DNA of 64,000 nt from a virus. The notes below the pieces were generated by a model. That model made no database searches and was not told the origin of the DNA. It saw only the letters and a list, made by a program, of their open reading frames with translations. The position numbers and the translations under genes were made by a program. Shown here piece after piece: positions 1-8,794 of the stretch. Each line of letters starts with the position of its first letter. The stretch's first letter is position 1. The stretch lies in IMG/VR virus record IMGVR_UViG_3300047157_000197, positions 211,971 through 275,970 of that record. The stretch is one strand, 5' to 3'.

Positions 1-2
1 CT

Positions 3-368
3 AATCCTGGTCATCCACATTTTTCATTTCAATATCAAGGTAGAGAGTTAGATTATTACGATAGAGAAATAGAATGTACATCACCACATCTTTTAGATTC
101 AGTTCATTGGTGTGATTCATTTGAAAAGTTTCCCCAACATATTGGAAAAGAAGGTGAGTACTTTACTACAACATCTCGTTATGGTAATTGGACAAACAAT
201 CCTTGTTTATATAAAAAAGATTTTTATTTAGAAACAGTAAAACAATTCGCAGGTGAGGGGATTGCATTAGAAGGTAACATCTCAAAGTGGTGGGCTAAAC
301 AAACTTACAAAGTTGCACATGGTGAGGGATTATTCAAACATATAGATGAGGGTAAACATGGCAGATAA
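3..368 (+). CDS. Partial glycosyltransferase-like protein (3' end only)
   Basis: An open frame enters from the left edge and stops at 368; the N-terminal part is outside the window. The visible 121 residues are rich in Trp, Tyr, His and Phe (for example HWCDSFEKFPQHIG and KWWAKQTYKVAHGEG), which fits the C-terminal part of a glycosyltransferase-like protein, but no catalytic motif is visible. It overlaps the next gene by 11 bases, so it belongs to the same operon as the sugar-nucleotide genes downstream. The glycosyltransferase assignment is inferred from context and residue character. Confidence 0.5.
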   Translation, partial: NPGHPHFSFQYQGRELDYYDREIECTSPHLLDSVHWCDSFEKFPQHIGKEGEYFTTTSRYGNWTNNPCLYKKDFYLETVKQFAGEGIALEGNISKWWAKQTYKVAHGEGLFKHIDEGKHGR

Positions 369-1728
369 AATTAAATTAGTTATATTCGATTTAGATGGGG
401 TTCTTGTAGAAGCAAAGAACATTCATTATGATGCACTTAATGATGCATTGGGTAAGGAATATGCAATTAGTTGGAACGAACACTTATCTACTTACGATGG
501 ATTAAAAACCAATCAGAAGTTAGATATGTTAACCGAAAGAAAAGGATTACCTACATCATCTCATACAGATATTTGGATTCATAAACAAAAACTAACTTTA
601 GAAAAACTAAAACAATTAGAACCAAGTGATGTTCTTATTGAATTAATGGATAGTTTAGTTGAACGAGGATATAAAATAGCAGTATGTTCAAACTCAATTA
701 GAAAAACAGTTCTAACTGTACTTTCAAAGTTGGGTATTATGGAATTTATGGATTACATTATTTCAAACGAAGATGTTGAAAATAGTAAACCACATCCTGA
801 AATGTATTGGAATGCAATATCAAAGATGAAATGTTTACCAGAGGAAACTTTGATAGTAGAAGATTCACCTTATGGATTACTTGCAGCAGCTCGTTCTAAA
901 TCACACATACTTAGAGTTAAGAATACAAAACAAACTAATTTAAAAAACATAAATAACAAATTAAAACAAATAGAAATGGGAGAACAACAATCAACACCAG
1001 CATGGAGAGATGAAACTTTAAATGTTTTAATTCCAATGGCAGGAGCAGGAAGTAGATTCCAACAAGCAGGATATACTTTTCCAAAACCACTTATTGAAGT
1101 AAAAGGAAAACCTATGATTCAAGTAGTGGTAGAAAATCTAAATATCAAAGCAAACTTTATCTATGTAGTACAGAAAGAACATAGAGAAAAATATAACTTA
1201 GATACTTTGTTAAATTTAATCACACCAAATTGTAAAATTGTTGAAGTAGATGGTATTACAGAGGGTGCAGCTTGTACTGCATTACTTGCTAAAGAATATA
1301 TAGATTCGGAAAATCCTTTATTCTTCGCTAACTCAGACCAGTTCGTAGAATGGGATTCAAATGAGTTCTTATATAAAATGAACGAAACAAATGCAGATGG
1401 TGGGATTGTATCATTTAGAGCAACACACCCAAAGTGGAGTTTTGCTAAGATAGATGAACAAGGATTAGTAACTGAAGTTGCTGAAAAGAATCCTATATCA
1501 GATATTGCAACAGTTGGATATTACTATTGGAAGAATGGTTCTGATTTTGTAAAGTATGCAGAAGAAATGATTGAAAAGATGTTCAGAGTAAATGGAGAAT
1601 TCTATGTTTGTCCTGTTTTCAATCAAGCAATTGAAGATGGAAAAGAGATTCGTACATTTGATATTCCTAAGATGTGGGGATTGGGAACACCAGAAGATTT
1701 GAAAGAATATTTGGAAAATTATAAATAA
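358..1728 (+). CDS. HAD phosphatase fused to a sugar nucleotidyltransferase
   Basis: A two-domain enzyme of 456 residues. Residues ~1-200 are a HAD-family phosphatase: FDLDGVL carries the nucleophile Asp, followed by CSNS, a lysine in SKPHPEM and the acidic motif VEDSPYG. Residues ~220-456 are an NTP-transferase: the MAGAGSRF loop and PKPLIEVKGKPM are the nucleotide-binding signature, and NSDQ is the likely metal site. Such fusions remove a sugar phosphate and activate a sugar as the NDP form for glycan assembly. I chose ATG 358, which has a GAGGG ribosome-binding site just upstream, over ATG 346. The sugar substrate cannot be read from sequence. Confidence 0.85.
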   Translation: MADKIKLVIFDLDGVLVEAKNIHYDALNDALGKEYAISWNEHLSTYDGLKTNQKLDMLTERKGLPTSSHTDIWIHKQKLTLEKLKQLEPSDVLIELMDSLVERGYKIAVCSNSIRKTVLTVLSKLGIMEFMDYIISNEDVENSKPHPEMYWNAISKMKCLPEETLIVEDSPYGLLAAARSKSHILRVKNTKQTNLKNINNKLKQIEMGEQQSTPAWRDETLNVLIPMAGAGSRFQQAGYTFPKPLIEVKGKPMIQVVVENLNIKANFIYVVQKEHREKYNLDTLLNLITPNCKIVEVDGITEGAACTALLAKEYIDSENPLFFANSDQFVEWDSNEFLYKMNETNADGGIVSFRATHPKWSFAKIDEQGLVTEVAEKNPISDIATVGYYYWKNGSDFVKYAEEMIEKMFRVNGEFYVCPVFNQAIEDGKEIRTFDIPKMWGLGTPEDLKEYLENYK

Positions 1729-1741
1729 TTTCGTATATTTG
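1710..1741 (+). promoter_or_regulatory. Class I promoter
   Basis: TTTGGA (1710-1715), an 18-base spacer, then TATATTTG (1734-1741). It matches the spacing of all other class I promoters in the window and the Bacteroidetes -33/-7 pattern. It overlaps the end of the HAD/nucleotidyltransferase gene and sits 9 bases before the next start codon, giving a very short leader. Confidence 0.65.
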
Positions 1742-1750
1742 TAAGTAGAT

Positions 1751-2203
1751 ATGATATTAATAGCACATAGAGGAAATATAAATGGTAAGGTTGAGAAGTT
1801 TGAAAACACTCCAAGTTACATAGATTCTGCTATTGAACAAGGTTACGATGTTGAAGTAGATTTACGATATCATCAACATGAATTTTGGTTAGGACATGAT
1901 TATGCAAAATATGAAATTAATTTAAAATGGTTAACTGATAGAAAAGATTCTTTATGGATACATTGTAAAGATTTAATAACAATTGATATGTTAAGAGAAT
2001 TACAGATTCATAACAAAGTTGATTTACATTATTTTTTCCATAATGATGATGATTGTACGATAACTTCAAAAGGAGATTTGTGGGTTTATCCAGGAAAACA
2101 ACCAGTAAAAAATAGTATAGCAGTAATTCCAGAATGGCATCGAGATGATGTTAGTTTATGTAAAGGAATCTGTTCAGATAATATAATAAATTTTAAAGAA
2201 TGA
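1751..2203 (+). CDS. Glycerophosphodiester phosphodiesterase-like protein
   Basis: 150 residues. The N-terminus IAHRGN followed by ENTPSYIDSAIEQG and VEVDLRYH resembles the HRG...ENT...ExD motif of the GDPD/PI-PLC-like TIM-barrel family, which hydrolyses glycerophosphodiesters. It is much shorter than typical GDPD enzymes (about 240 residues or more), so the C-terminal half of the barrel is missing or reduced. Short forms like this occur in polysaccharide loci. It overlaps the cytidylyltransferase gene by 4 bases (ATGA). Activity is uncertain because of the short length. Confidence 0.6.
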   Translation: MILIAHRGNINGKVEKFENTPSYIDSAIEQGYDVEVDLRYHQHEFWLGHDYAKYEINLKWLTDRKDSLWIHCKDLITIDMLRELQIHNKVDLHYFFHNDDDCTITSKGDLWVYPGKQPVKNSIAVIPEWHRDDVSLCKGICSDNIINFKE

Positions 2204-2634
2204 GTAAAATAGGATTTACAGCAGGTAACTTTGATTTACTACATCCTGGTTACATTTATACTTTTGAAGAAGCAAAGAAACATTGTGATAAGTTTTTTGT
2301 ATTTCTACACGCAGACCCATCTGAATATAGAAATAATAAATACAAACCAGTAGTTCCTTTATATGAAAGGTATAAAACTCTAATGGCTATTAAATACATT
2401 GATGCAGTTTATACTTACAAAACAGAGGAAGAATTATTAGATTTAATTATACATTGGAAACCTGATATAAGAATATTAGGTGAAGATTATATTGGGAAAT
2501 CATTTACAGGAGATGAATTACCTATTGAAGTTATTTACACTACTCGTTCACACGAATGGTCAACAACTAAAATTAAAAATCTAATTACAAAACAAACAAT
2601 TAAACAAAATCCTGATATACTAAAAGATGAATAA
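2200..2634 (+). CDS. Glycerol-3-phosphate cytidylyltransferase-like enzyme
   Basis: 144 residues of the cytidylyltransferase-like Rossmann fold. GNFDLLHPGY near residue 9 is the HxGH-type CTP-binding motif (here HPGY), and RSHEWSTTKIKN near the C-terminus matches the RTxxISTT region of TagD/GCT enzymes. The family couples CTP to glycerol phosphate or a similar alcohol phosphate. The GDPD-like gene before it also suggests glycerol-phosphate chemistry. HPGY in place of HPGH removes one of the two usual histidines, so activity deserves caution. Confidence 0.75.
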   Translation: MSKIGFTAGNFDLLHPGYIYTFEEAKKHCDKFFVFLHADPSEYRNNKYKPVVPLYERYKTLMAIKYIDAVYTYKTEEELLDLIIHWKPDIRILGEDYIGKSFTGDELPIEVIYTTRSHEWSTTKIKNLITKQTIKQNPDILKDE

Positions 2635-3829
2635 ACCAGAACAATCAATTCCATTATTTAAAGTTTACATGAACCCATCAGCAAAAGATGCGGCATGTGA
2701 AGTATTAGATAGTGGATATATAGGACAAGGACCAAAAGTAGATGAATTTGAAAAACAAATTGGAAATTACTTTGGTAATAAAAAAGTAGTAACTACAAAT
2801 GCAGGAACATCAGCATTACATTTAGCATTACATCTTTTGAAGAAACCTAAAGAAGATTGGAATGAAGATGTATTTCAAGGAATTGCATTTGTATCTCACA
2901 ACTGGCCAGGTATTCAAGATGGTGATGAAGTTTTAGCAACTGCTCTAACTTGTACTGCTTCAAATTGGCCAATCGTAGCGAATAACCTTAAAATCAAATG
3001 GGTAGATATAGACCCAAAAACTCTTAATATGGATTTGGAAGATTTAGAAAGAAAATTAACTCCAAAAACAAAAGTTATTATGGGAGTTCATTGGGGTGGG
3101 TATCCATTAGATTTGGAAAAAATAAGAGACATCAGAGTTAGATTTAGAAAAGAACATGGGTGGGCTCCTGCTTTGATAGAAGATGGTGCACATTCAATTG
3201 GTACAAAATACAAAGGAGAGTATTTAGGTAATCATGGAAACTTCGTAATGAACTCATTACAAGCAATTAAACACATCACATCAGTAGATGGTGGTATATT
3301 ATATTGTCCACATGAAGAATTATACGAAAGAGCTAAATTACTTAGATGGTATGGTATTGATAGAAGTCCAAAAGGAAGAACTGATTTCAGATGTGAGGCA
3401 GATATAGAAGAATGGGGATTCAAGTTCCACATGAATGATTTGTGTGCAGCAATTGGTATGGAAAACTTTAAATCAGTAGATACCATAATTTCTAAACACA
3501 AAGATAATGCACAATATTATGATGATAATCTAAAAGATGTAAATGGAGTTACCTTATTGGAAAGAGAAGAAGGATTTGAATCTGCATTTTGGATTTATAC
3601 AATGTTGGTAGATGATAGACCATCTTTCTATGAGTATATGAAAGAGTGTAACATTACAGTATCTCAAGTACACGAAAGAAATGATAAACATAGTTGTATG
3701 GCTGAATTTAAATCAGAACTACCTAACTTGGATAAAACAATTGGTAAGATAGTATCTATACCTGTTGGTTGGTGGGTTACCAATGAAGAAAGAGAATATA
3801 TTGTAGATTGTATTAAAAAATGGAAGTAA
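2627..3829 (+). CDS. DegT/DnrJ/EryC1-family sugar aminotransferase
   Basis: 400 residues, a normal length for the family of PLP-dependent enzymes that aminate nucleotide-linked keto-sugars. TTNAGTSALHLALHLL near residue 57 binds the cofactor phosphate, EDGAHSIGTKYKGEYLGNHG holds the PLP-pyridine Asp region, and SLQAIKHITSVDGGIL contains the lysine (QAIKH) that should form the Schiff base. It overlaps its upstream neighbour by 8 bases and its downstream GNAT neighbour by 10, a pairing typical of N-acylated amino-sugar synthesis. Confidence 0.88.
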   Translation: MNKPEQSIPLFKVYMNPSAKDAACEVLDSGYIGQGPKVDEFEKQIGNYFGNKKVVTTNAGTSALHLALHLLKKPKEDWNEDVFQGIAFVSHNWPGIQDGDEVLATALTCTASNWPIVANNLKIKWVDIDPKTLNMDLEDLERKLTPKTKVIMGVHWGGYPLDLEKIRDIRVRFRKEHGWAPALIEDGAHSIGTKYKGEYLGNHGNFVMNSLQAIKHITSVDGGILYCPHEELYERAKLLRWYGIDRSPKGRTDFRCEADIEEWGFKFHMNDLCAAIGMENFKSVDTIISKHKDNAQYYDDNLKDVNGVTLLEREEGFESAFWIYTMLVDDRPSFYEYMKECNITVSQVHERNDKHSCMAEFKSELPNLDKTIGKIVSIPVGWWVTNEEREYIVDCIKKWK

Positions 3830-4242
3830 CCTTATTATCATTATTGGAAAGTGATTTGCCATTTTTAATTGAAGTTAGAAATGATGAATCAACTCGTTCT
3901 CAATTAGGAAATGATTCTTTATTTACATTAGAAGATTCTACACAATGGTTTAAAAAAGAACAACCAGAGTGGTTACTTATTATAAACCATAATTTAACTA
4001 GAATCGGATACATGAGAATAGATGGTGATACAATTGGTATTGATATTCATCCTAATTTTCGTAGAAAAGGATATGCAAGATTGGCATATCAAAAATATTT
4101 AGAAGATACTGATTATGCAGACCTTTGGGTTTTTGAAGATAATCATGCTAAGAAACTATATGAAGAATTAGGATTTGTAGAAACAGGTGAATACGAAACG
4201 TTAAGAGATAGAAAGTATTTGAAAATGATATACGAAAAATGA
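3820..4242 (+). CDS. GNAT-family N-acetyltransferase
   Basis: 140 residues. The segment IDIHPNFRRKGYARLAYQKYL is the acetyl-CoA binding motif A (R/Q-x-x-G-x-A/G) of GNAT enzymes, followed by the motif B region ENHAKKLYEELGFVETG. It directly follows the sugar aminotransferase, so the probable substrate is the new amino group on the nucleotide sugar. Overlap on both sides shows tight co-translation. The substrate is inferred from context. Confidence 0.85.
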   Translation: MEVTLLSLLESDLPFLIEVRNDESTRSQLGNDSLFTLEDSTQWFKKEQPEWLLIINHNLTRIGYMRIDGDTIGIDIHPNFRRKGYARLAYQKYLEDTDYADLWVFEDNHAKKLYEELGFVETGEYETLRDRKYLKMIYEK

Positions 4243-4949
4243 AAGTAGCATTAATGTTGACAGGACTTGCTAGAAAAGTTCAAGAAGGATATGATGGTTT
4301 TTGGAAATATATTATTGATAATAATGATGTGGATTTATATCTTCATGCTTGGGAATCTAAACCAGATGAAGTAACTAATAATGAAGATAGTGATATTGTA
4401 CATCAAGTTTATCCAAATGCAACTTATGTTAATATTGAGAAACCTTTTAAGTTCACAAAATACAGAGAAGGTATAAAAACACCAAGAGATGATAAATCAA
4501 GACCTCTTACAGATTTTGATGTATTCAGTAATTTTAGAAGTTTTCCTATGTATTATTCTTGGCAATCTACTTATGAAAATATCAAATCTTCAAACATTGA
4601 TTATGATTGTATTATAAGAAGTAGATACGATATTGGTGGAGATAATTTAAATATATCTGAGTTTGATTTAAATAAAATATTCACATCAAATCATCATTGG
4701 AAAAACAGTCATGTTCACGATGATAATTTTTACATATCAAATCAAAGTAATTCTGATAAAGTATTTCCTACTATATTTGAAAACATAGTTGAATTTAATA
4801 GAAGTAAAGGTATGATGGATAGTGCAGAAGAAAATCTAACTAAGTACTTAGAAAGAATAGGATTAATAAATATCTCAGAAAAATCAGATAAAATAAAATT
4901 TGATTTATTAAGAGATAATAAAGTTTGGTGGCCAAAAGATATAAAATGA
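4239..4949 (+). CDS. Glycosyltransferase-like protein, RYDI type, copy 1
   Basis: 236 residues, no signal peptide. It begins KVALMLTGLARKVQEGY and carries DVDLYLHAWE and DCIIRSRYDIGGDN. This resembles proteins from polysaccharide loci with an N-terminal Rossmann-like strand, an H-(T/A)-W motif and an Arg-x-Asp motif, thought to be glycosyltransferase-like. The next gene encodes a related protein sharing RYDI. It overlaps both neighbours by 4 bases. No GT family can be named with certainty. Confidence 0.55.
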   Translation: MKVALMLTGLARKVQEGYDGFWKYIIDNNDVDLYLHAWESKPDEVTNNEDSDIVHQVYPNATYVNIEKPFKFTKYREGIKTPRDDKSRPLTDFDVFSNFRSFPMYYSWQSTYENIKSSNIDYDCIIRSRYDIGGDNLNISEFDLNKIFTSNHHWKNSHVHDDNFYISNQSNSDKVFPTIFENIVEFNRSKGMMDSAEENLTKYLERIGLINISEKSDKIKFDLLRDNKVWWPKDIK

Positions 4950-5620
4950 AAATAGGAATTAACTTAGTAGGAGTATCTTATAACAATGCAATAACTGGTG
5001 GACGTTTACGAAACTATGAAGATGCAATAGAAAACTTTCATACTTACATTGTAGAACCATTTAGAGAAAAGGGATATAATGTCCAATTTTATTTATATAG
5101 TTACGAAAATGAAAAACAAGATAAGATAATAAACGATTACAGACCTTGTATGAAATCGCAATTCGTAAAACCAGATTATAATAAATTAGGTGGTGGGACA
5201 AAAGTTTCTGAAGGATACAAAGTTATGTCAGTTAGTTATCTAAATAGTTTAGAACAATTAAAGAATCAAGATTTAGATTTAATTATATCAACTAGATACG
5301 ATATTAAGTTTCTTAAAAATCCATTTGAAGAATATAATTTTGATTTTGATAAAATGAATTTCTTATGGAGAGAACCAGAACTTAAAGATTTACCATTAGT
5401 TAATGATACTTTTTTGGTATTTCCATATAAAATGTTAGATAATGTTGTTGATTCTATAATTGAAATGGAAGAAAATCCACCACAAGGTAAAAATATAGCA
5501 ATGCATAATTGGTATTTACCCATGGTAAATCAAGTTGGAGAAGATAAAGTACAATGGGTTGACGATGAATTCAGAACCGCAATACAGAATGAGTTATACA
5601 TATTAACAAGAAAGACATAA
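4946..5620 (+). CDS. Glycosyltransferase-like protein, RYDI type, copy 2
   Basis: 224 residues from ATG 4946, whose ATGA overlap with the upstream stop decides the start over the in-frame ATG at 4925. It begins KIGINLVGVSYN, has VQFYLYSYE and then LDLIISTRYDIKFLKNP, so it follows the same plan as the upstream protein and probably arose by an old duplication. The role in glycan assembly is inferred from the operon. Confidence 0.55.
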   Translation: MKIGINLVGVSYNNAITGGRLRNYEDAIENFHTYIVEPFREKGYNVQFYLYSYENEKQDKIINDYRPCMKSQFVKPDYNKLGGGTKVSEGYKVMSVSYLNSLEQLKNQDLDLIISTRYDIKFLKNPFEEYNFDFDKMNFLWREPELKDLPLVNDTFLVFPYKMLDNVVDSIIEMEENPPQGKNIAMHNWYLPMVNQVGEDKVQWVDDEFRTAIQNELYILTRKT

Positions 5621-5623
5621 TAT

Positions 5624-6382
5624 ATGAATAAATTAATAAGTGGATATTGGTGGGCATGGAAAGAGATAGAAGCAGGAAAGAAATCTATGCAAACTCTAAG
5701 AAAGTATTATCCTGATGCTGATTTGTTTATTAATGTAGATTATGAAGGTGATGTAGATGGTTATACCAAAGTAGGTAAAGAACTAAATGCAACAGTTACT
5801 CGTAATAATTTTCAGTTAGGATATTGTGGAAACTTTGGTGATAGAGATATAGGATATGATTATTGGTCAAAAGAAAAAGCAGTAGAATGGTTAAGAGGAG
5901 TATATGATGCTTGTACTAAAACTGATTCAAAGTATATGATGTTGTTTGAAGAAGATGATTTTGTATTAAAGAACATCTCAATCTTAGATACAGATTTTTC
6001 AATAGCAATTCATCCAACTGCACCATCACCAGTTAGAATGAGACCAAATCTAATACCAAAACAGTTTTTAGATTATTCTAAAGAGATTGGTGGTATTGGA
6101 GATTGTCCTGGTTATGCAAGTGGTGGGGGAACTATTTTTAATAGAGAACATTATATGGATAGTTACGAAAGAATATTAGATAAGTTTACAGATGTATATG
6201 ATGATTTCTGTAAAATAAATAAAATATTTGGTTGGGAAGATTTTTTATTCCAATACATTTTTATGTTAGGTGGATATGAAGTTACACAAAATCATGATTT
6301 ATGTGAACTATGGGAAGTACCAAACTTTGAGGGATTTGAAATATTAACTGGTTGTAAAGACCCAAACTTAATTACACTATAA
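5624..6382 (+). CDS. Glycosyltransferase-like protein
   Basis: 252 residues, cytosolic. MLFEEDDFVLK near residue 105 looks like the acidic metal-binding DxD-type motif of GT-A enzymes, and GWEDFLFQYIFMLGGYEV late in the chain resembles the acceptor-side GxED motif of family 2-like transferases. It is rich in Trp and Tyr. It shares its stop/start (TAATG) with the next gene. Donor and acceptor are unknown. Confidence 0.6.
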   Translation: MNKLISGYWWAWKEIEAGKKSMQTLRKYYPDADLFINVDYEGDVDGYTKVGKELNATVTRNNFQLGYCGNFGDRDIGYDYWSKEKAVEWLRGVYDACTKTDSKYMMLFEEDDFVLKNISILDTDFSIAIHPTAPSPVRMRPNLIPKQFLDYSKEIGGIGDCPGYASGGGTIFNREHYMDSYERILDKFTDVYDDFCKINKIFGWEDFLFQYIFMLGGYEVTQNHDLCELWEVPNFEGFEILTGCKDPNLITL

Positions 6383-7191
6383 TGGATGATGATACTTACA
6401 CAATACTAGGTTGTATTACAAAATATAAGGCAGATGATATAAGACCTTATGTAGAATCAATTGAACAGACAGGTTTTAAAGGTAGAAAAGTAATGTTGGT
6501 ATATGATGTACCACAAGAAACTATTGATTATCTTAAATCAAAAGGATGGGATTTGTTTGGAGGAGAACTTCAACAACATATAATCTTACAGAGGTTTAGA
6601 GATTTATATAAACTATTAGGTTCAGAAATAAAAGGTACAGTTATTTGGACTGATGTTAAGGATGTGATATTTCAAAAAGACCCAACTGATTGGATTGAGC
6701 ATAATATGGAAGATGATATATTATCATTCTCAGAATGTATCACATTTAAAAATGACCCTTGGGCGTGTGTAAATGCAGGAACTTCTTTTCCTATGGAGTG
6801 GGAATGGTTACAAAATAAAACATCTTATTGTGCAGGAACTATCGTTGGTGATGCTTGTTATCTTAGAGATTTATTCATCGATATTTACAGATGGAGTATG
6901 ACAAGTTCAAACCCAGGCCAGTTATCAGACCAAGCAGCTTATAATGTGTTAATTAACTTACATCATATTAGTGATTGTGTTCAAACAGTAAAACAGGAAG
7001 AGGGATTTGTTACCCAATTAGGAACTGTGTTGGTAAAGAAAGATGAGTTTAAAGATGTTCTATTAGAACCAACACCAATCGTAGATGAAAACTATATAGT
7101 AAAGAATCAAAATGGAGAACCTTTCTGTTTAGTACATCAGTACGATAGAATACCAGCATTTAAAGAATTTATTTATAACAAATACAAATAA
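6382..7191 (+). CDS. Glycosyltransferase-like protein with TDVKDVIFQ motif
   Basis: 269 residues. VIWTDVKDVIFQKDP near residue 90 has the D-x-x-D layout of a GT-A metal site, and NAGTSFP plus DQAAYNVLI resemble the NxG and DQ motifs of nucleotide-diphospho-sugar transferases. It lies between two other glycosyltransferase-like genes with one-base overlaps, so it probably adds one residue in the same glycan. The family is uncertain. Confidence 0.62.
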   Translation: MDDDTYTILGCITKYKADDIRPYVESIEQTGFKGRKVMLVYDVPQETIDYLKSKGWDLFGGELQQHIILQRFRDLYKLLGSEIKGTVIWTDVKDVIFQKDPTDWIEHNMEDDILSFSECITFKNDPWACVNAGTSFPMEWEWLQNKTSYCAGTIVGDACYLRDLFIDIYRWSMTSSNPGQLSDQAAYNVLINLHHISDCVQTVKQEEGFVTQLGTVLVKKDEFKDVLLEPTPIVDENYIVKNQNGEPFCLVHQYDRIPAFKEFIYNKYK

Positions 7192-8084
7192 TGAAAGTAG
7201 TAATATCAATTTTCTGTTTACCATATGAGATAGATGATTTGGAAAATACACTAAATCAACTAAAGAAGGCATCTTATTATATAGATAAAAAAATAGATTG
7301 GTGTTTAGATGTAACGATGTGTTTGGCAGATGATATGGTAAATTGGAATAAATCATCTTTACCAAAGAAGTTTTTTGAAGATAAATTATTAAAATTATTA
7401 TCAATAACAGATTGGTGTACGAAGAATATTCAAACTTCAACAGAAATAAAAGGATGTGTATCTCAGAGAAGATATTCTTTAGAAAAACATAGAGAAGCAG
7501 ATTACTTTATTTGGTTAGATACAGATATTATATTTGATGAAAGAACGTTGTTCTATATCGAACAAAGTATAAAAGGTACAAATAAAGATTATTTACAAAC
7601 AATCATTACACCAGAAATTGTTAGAGTTTGGGATAATACTTGGGATTGTATTGTAAATGAACAATTCTTAGATAAACCACTTGAATATCAAAAAACAAAT
7701 GACCCTTATAAAGATAGTGGTATCAAAGGAGATATTAGTATTGTACCTGTAAATAATTCAAACTCCCCTCAATCAAGATTTAAATTTGCAGGAGGATGGT
7801 TCACTTGTATAAGTGGAAAACTTCTAAATAGAATTGGAATACCAGATTCATTTGCTCACTATGGTTATGAAGATACCTTTTTAATGGTGGGTAGTGAAAA
7901 ACTCGTTAGAGAACAAAATGAAGAAATTCATCAATTCAAAATAAAAAACCTAGTAGTTTGTGAAAACTACAAATATAGAGGACATTATCATTACCTAAAT
8001 TCTCTCTCAGTTTACGATAGAAGAGAGGAATTTAAAAAAATATCCCATGATAATTTCATATCAGAAGTAAAAATAATACAATAA
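7191..8084 (+). CDS. Glycosyltransferase (GT-A fold)
   Basis: 297 residues. YFIWLDTDIIFDERT near residue 105 holds a DTD metal/sugar-nucleotide motif, and GGWFTCISGKLL plus HYGYEDTFLMVGSEKL is the acceptor/catalytic GxED region typical of family 2-like glycosyltransferases. It is the last gene of the first glycan operon; about 200 noncoding bases follow. The sugar is unknown. Confidence 0.7.
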   Translation: MKVVISIFCLPYEIDDLENTLNQLKKASYYIDKKIDWCLDVTMCLADDMVNWNKSSLPKKFFEDKLLKLLSITDWCTKNIQTSTEIKGCVSQRRYSLEKHREADYFIWLDTDIIFDERTLFYIEQSIKGTNKDYLQTIITPEIVRVWDNTWDCIVNEQFLDKPLEYQKTNDPYKDSGIKGDISIVPVNNSNSPQSRFKFAGGWFTCISGKLLNRIGIPDSFAHYGYEDTFLMVGSEKLVREQNEEIHQFKIKNLVVCENYKYRGHYHYLNSLSVYDRREEFKKISHDNFISEVKIIQ

Positions 8085-8170
8085 ACCTACCCTTTAGAAT
8101 CTAATACCTATATTTATTGTTGTAAGAAATTACTTACATAAAACAAGTTATACCCAACATTCCCCCAAAA

Positions 8171-8212
8171 AGGGCAGTTCTACTTAACAATCCCCATAGA
8201 GGGCAGTTCTAC
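8171..8212 (+). repeat. Short direct repeat in the intergenic region
   Basis: AGGGCAGTTCTAC occurs twice (8171-8183 and 8200-8212), 29 bases apart, in the 200-base gap between the glycan operon and the exported-protein block. No terminator hairpin with a T-run is visible in the gap. The copies could be tandem operator half-sites or a remnant of duplication. Confidence 0.45.
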
Positions 8213-8284
8213 AAATAAGAGTAGTTTTAGTAAATCGTTTTTTAAATTAGTTACAGTAATCTATTAATAATATAGGAGATTACT

Positions 8285-8794
8285 TTGAAGTACGCTACAT
8301 TAAATGTATTTAAAATATTCATTTTATGTATCTTTGTTTTATTACCGACAGGTTCTAATGAGATACATACAAGTGATGACAACCTCATTAAAGTCGGTGA
8401 AGTGACCAACGAAATCCGAATGGGACAGTTTGCAGGTAACCGAAACCTAGCAGTTGGTGTCAAGAATATCCTCGAAGAATTATTAATGGATTTAGATTAT
8501 GATTTATCAGACCAAGCATCTACGCAAATAAATGTAAGATTGGTCTTTTTTGATATAAAAAATATTGGAACATCGGTTGCGGTGTTTCATAAAGATGTTT
8601 CATTAACGCAAATTATTGCGATTGGTGAATTAGAAGTCAAGGGAAAAGTTAAAAAACGTACTACTCAAAAAGGAACGAGTAAAACAATTTCTACTAGTAC
8701 TCTTGTAGTTGCACAAGACGGAACATTTAACCAACAAACAGCCTCAATTGCTTTAAAGAAAGTATGTGAGGCAATTATTAAGGATTTATTATGA
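8285..8794 (+). CDS. Secreted or periplasmic protein, possibly YajG/CsgG-accessory-like
   Basis: 169 residues starting at TTG, supported by AGGAG six bases upstream. Residues ~9-22 are hydrophobic (FKIFILCIFVLLP), so it is probably exported. The mature part (GVKNILEELLMDLDYDLS, then VRLVFFDIKN) resembles small outer-membrane-associated proteins with an alpha/beta CsgG- or YajG-like fold, but no definite family is recognised. It is the first gene of the exported block and overlaps the next gene by 4 bases. Confidence 0.5.
   Translation: MKYATLNVFKIFILCIFVLLPTGSNEIHTSDDNLIKVGEVTNEIRMGQFAGNRNLAVGVKNILEELLMDLDYDLSDQASTQINVRLVFFDIKNIGTSVAVFHKDVSLTQIIAIGELEVKGKVKKRTTQKGTSKTISTSTLVVAQDGTFNQQTASIALKKVCEAIIKDLL

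Noticed and set aside
1498-1809. Minus-strand frames of 60-145 residues across the window
   Set aside because: All lie opposite well-supported + strand genes, have Phe/Leu/Ile/Ser-rich composition typical of antisense AT-rich DNA and lack ribosome-binding sites.
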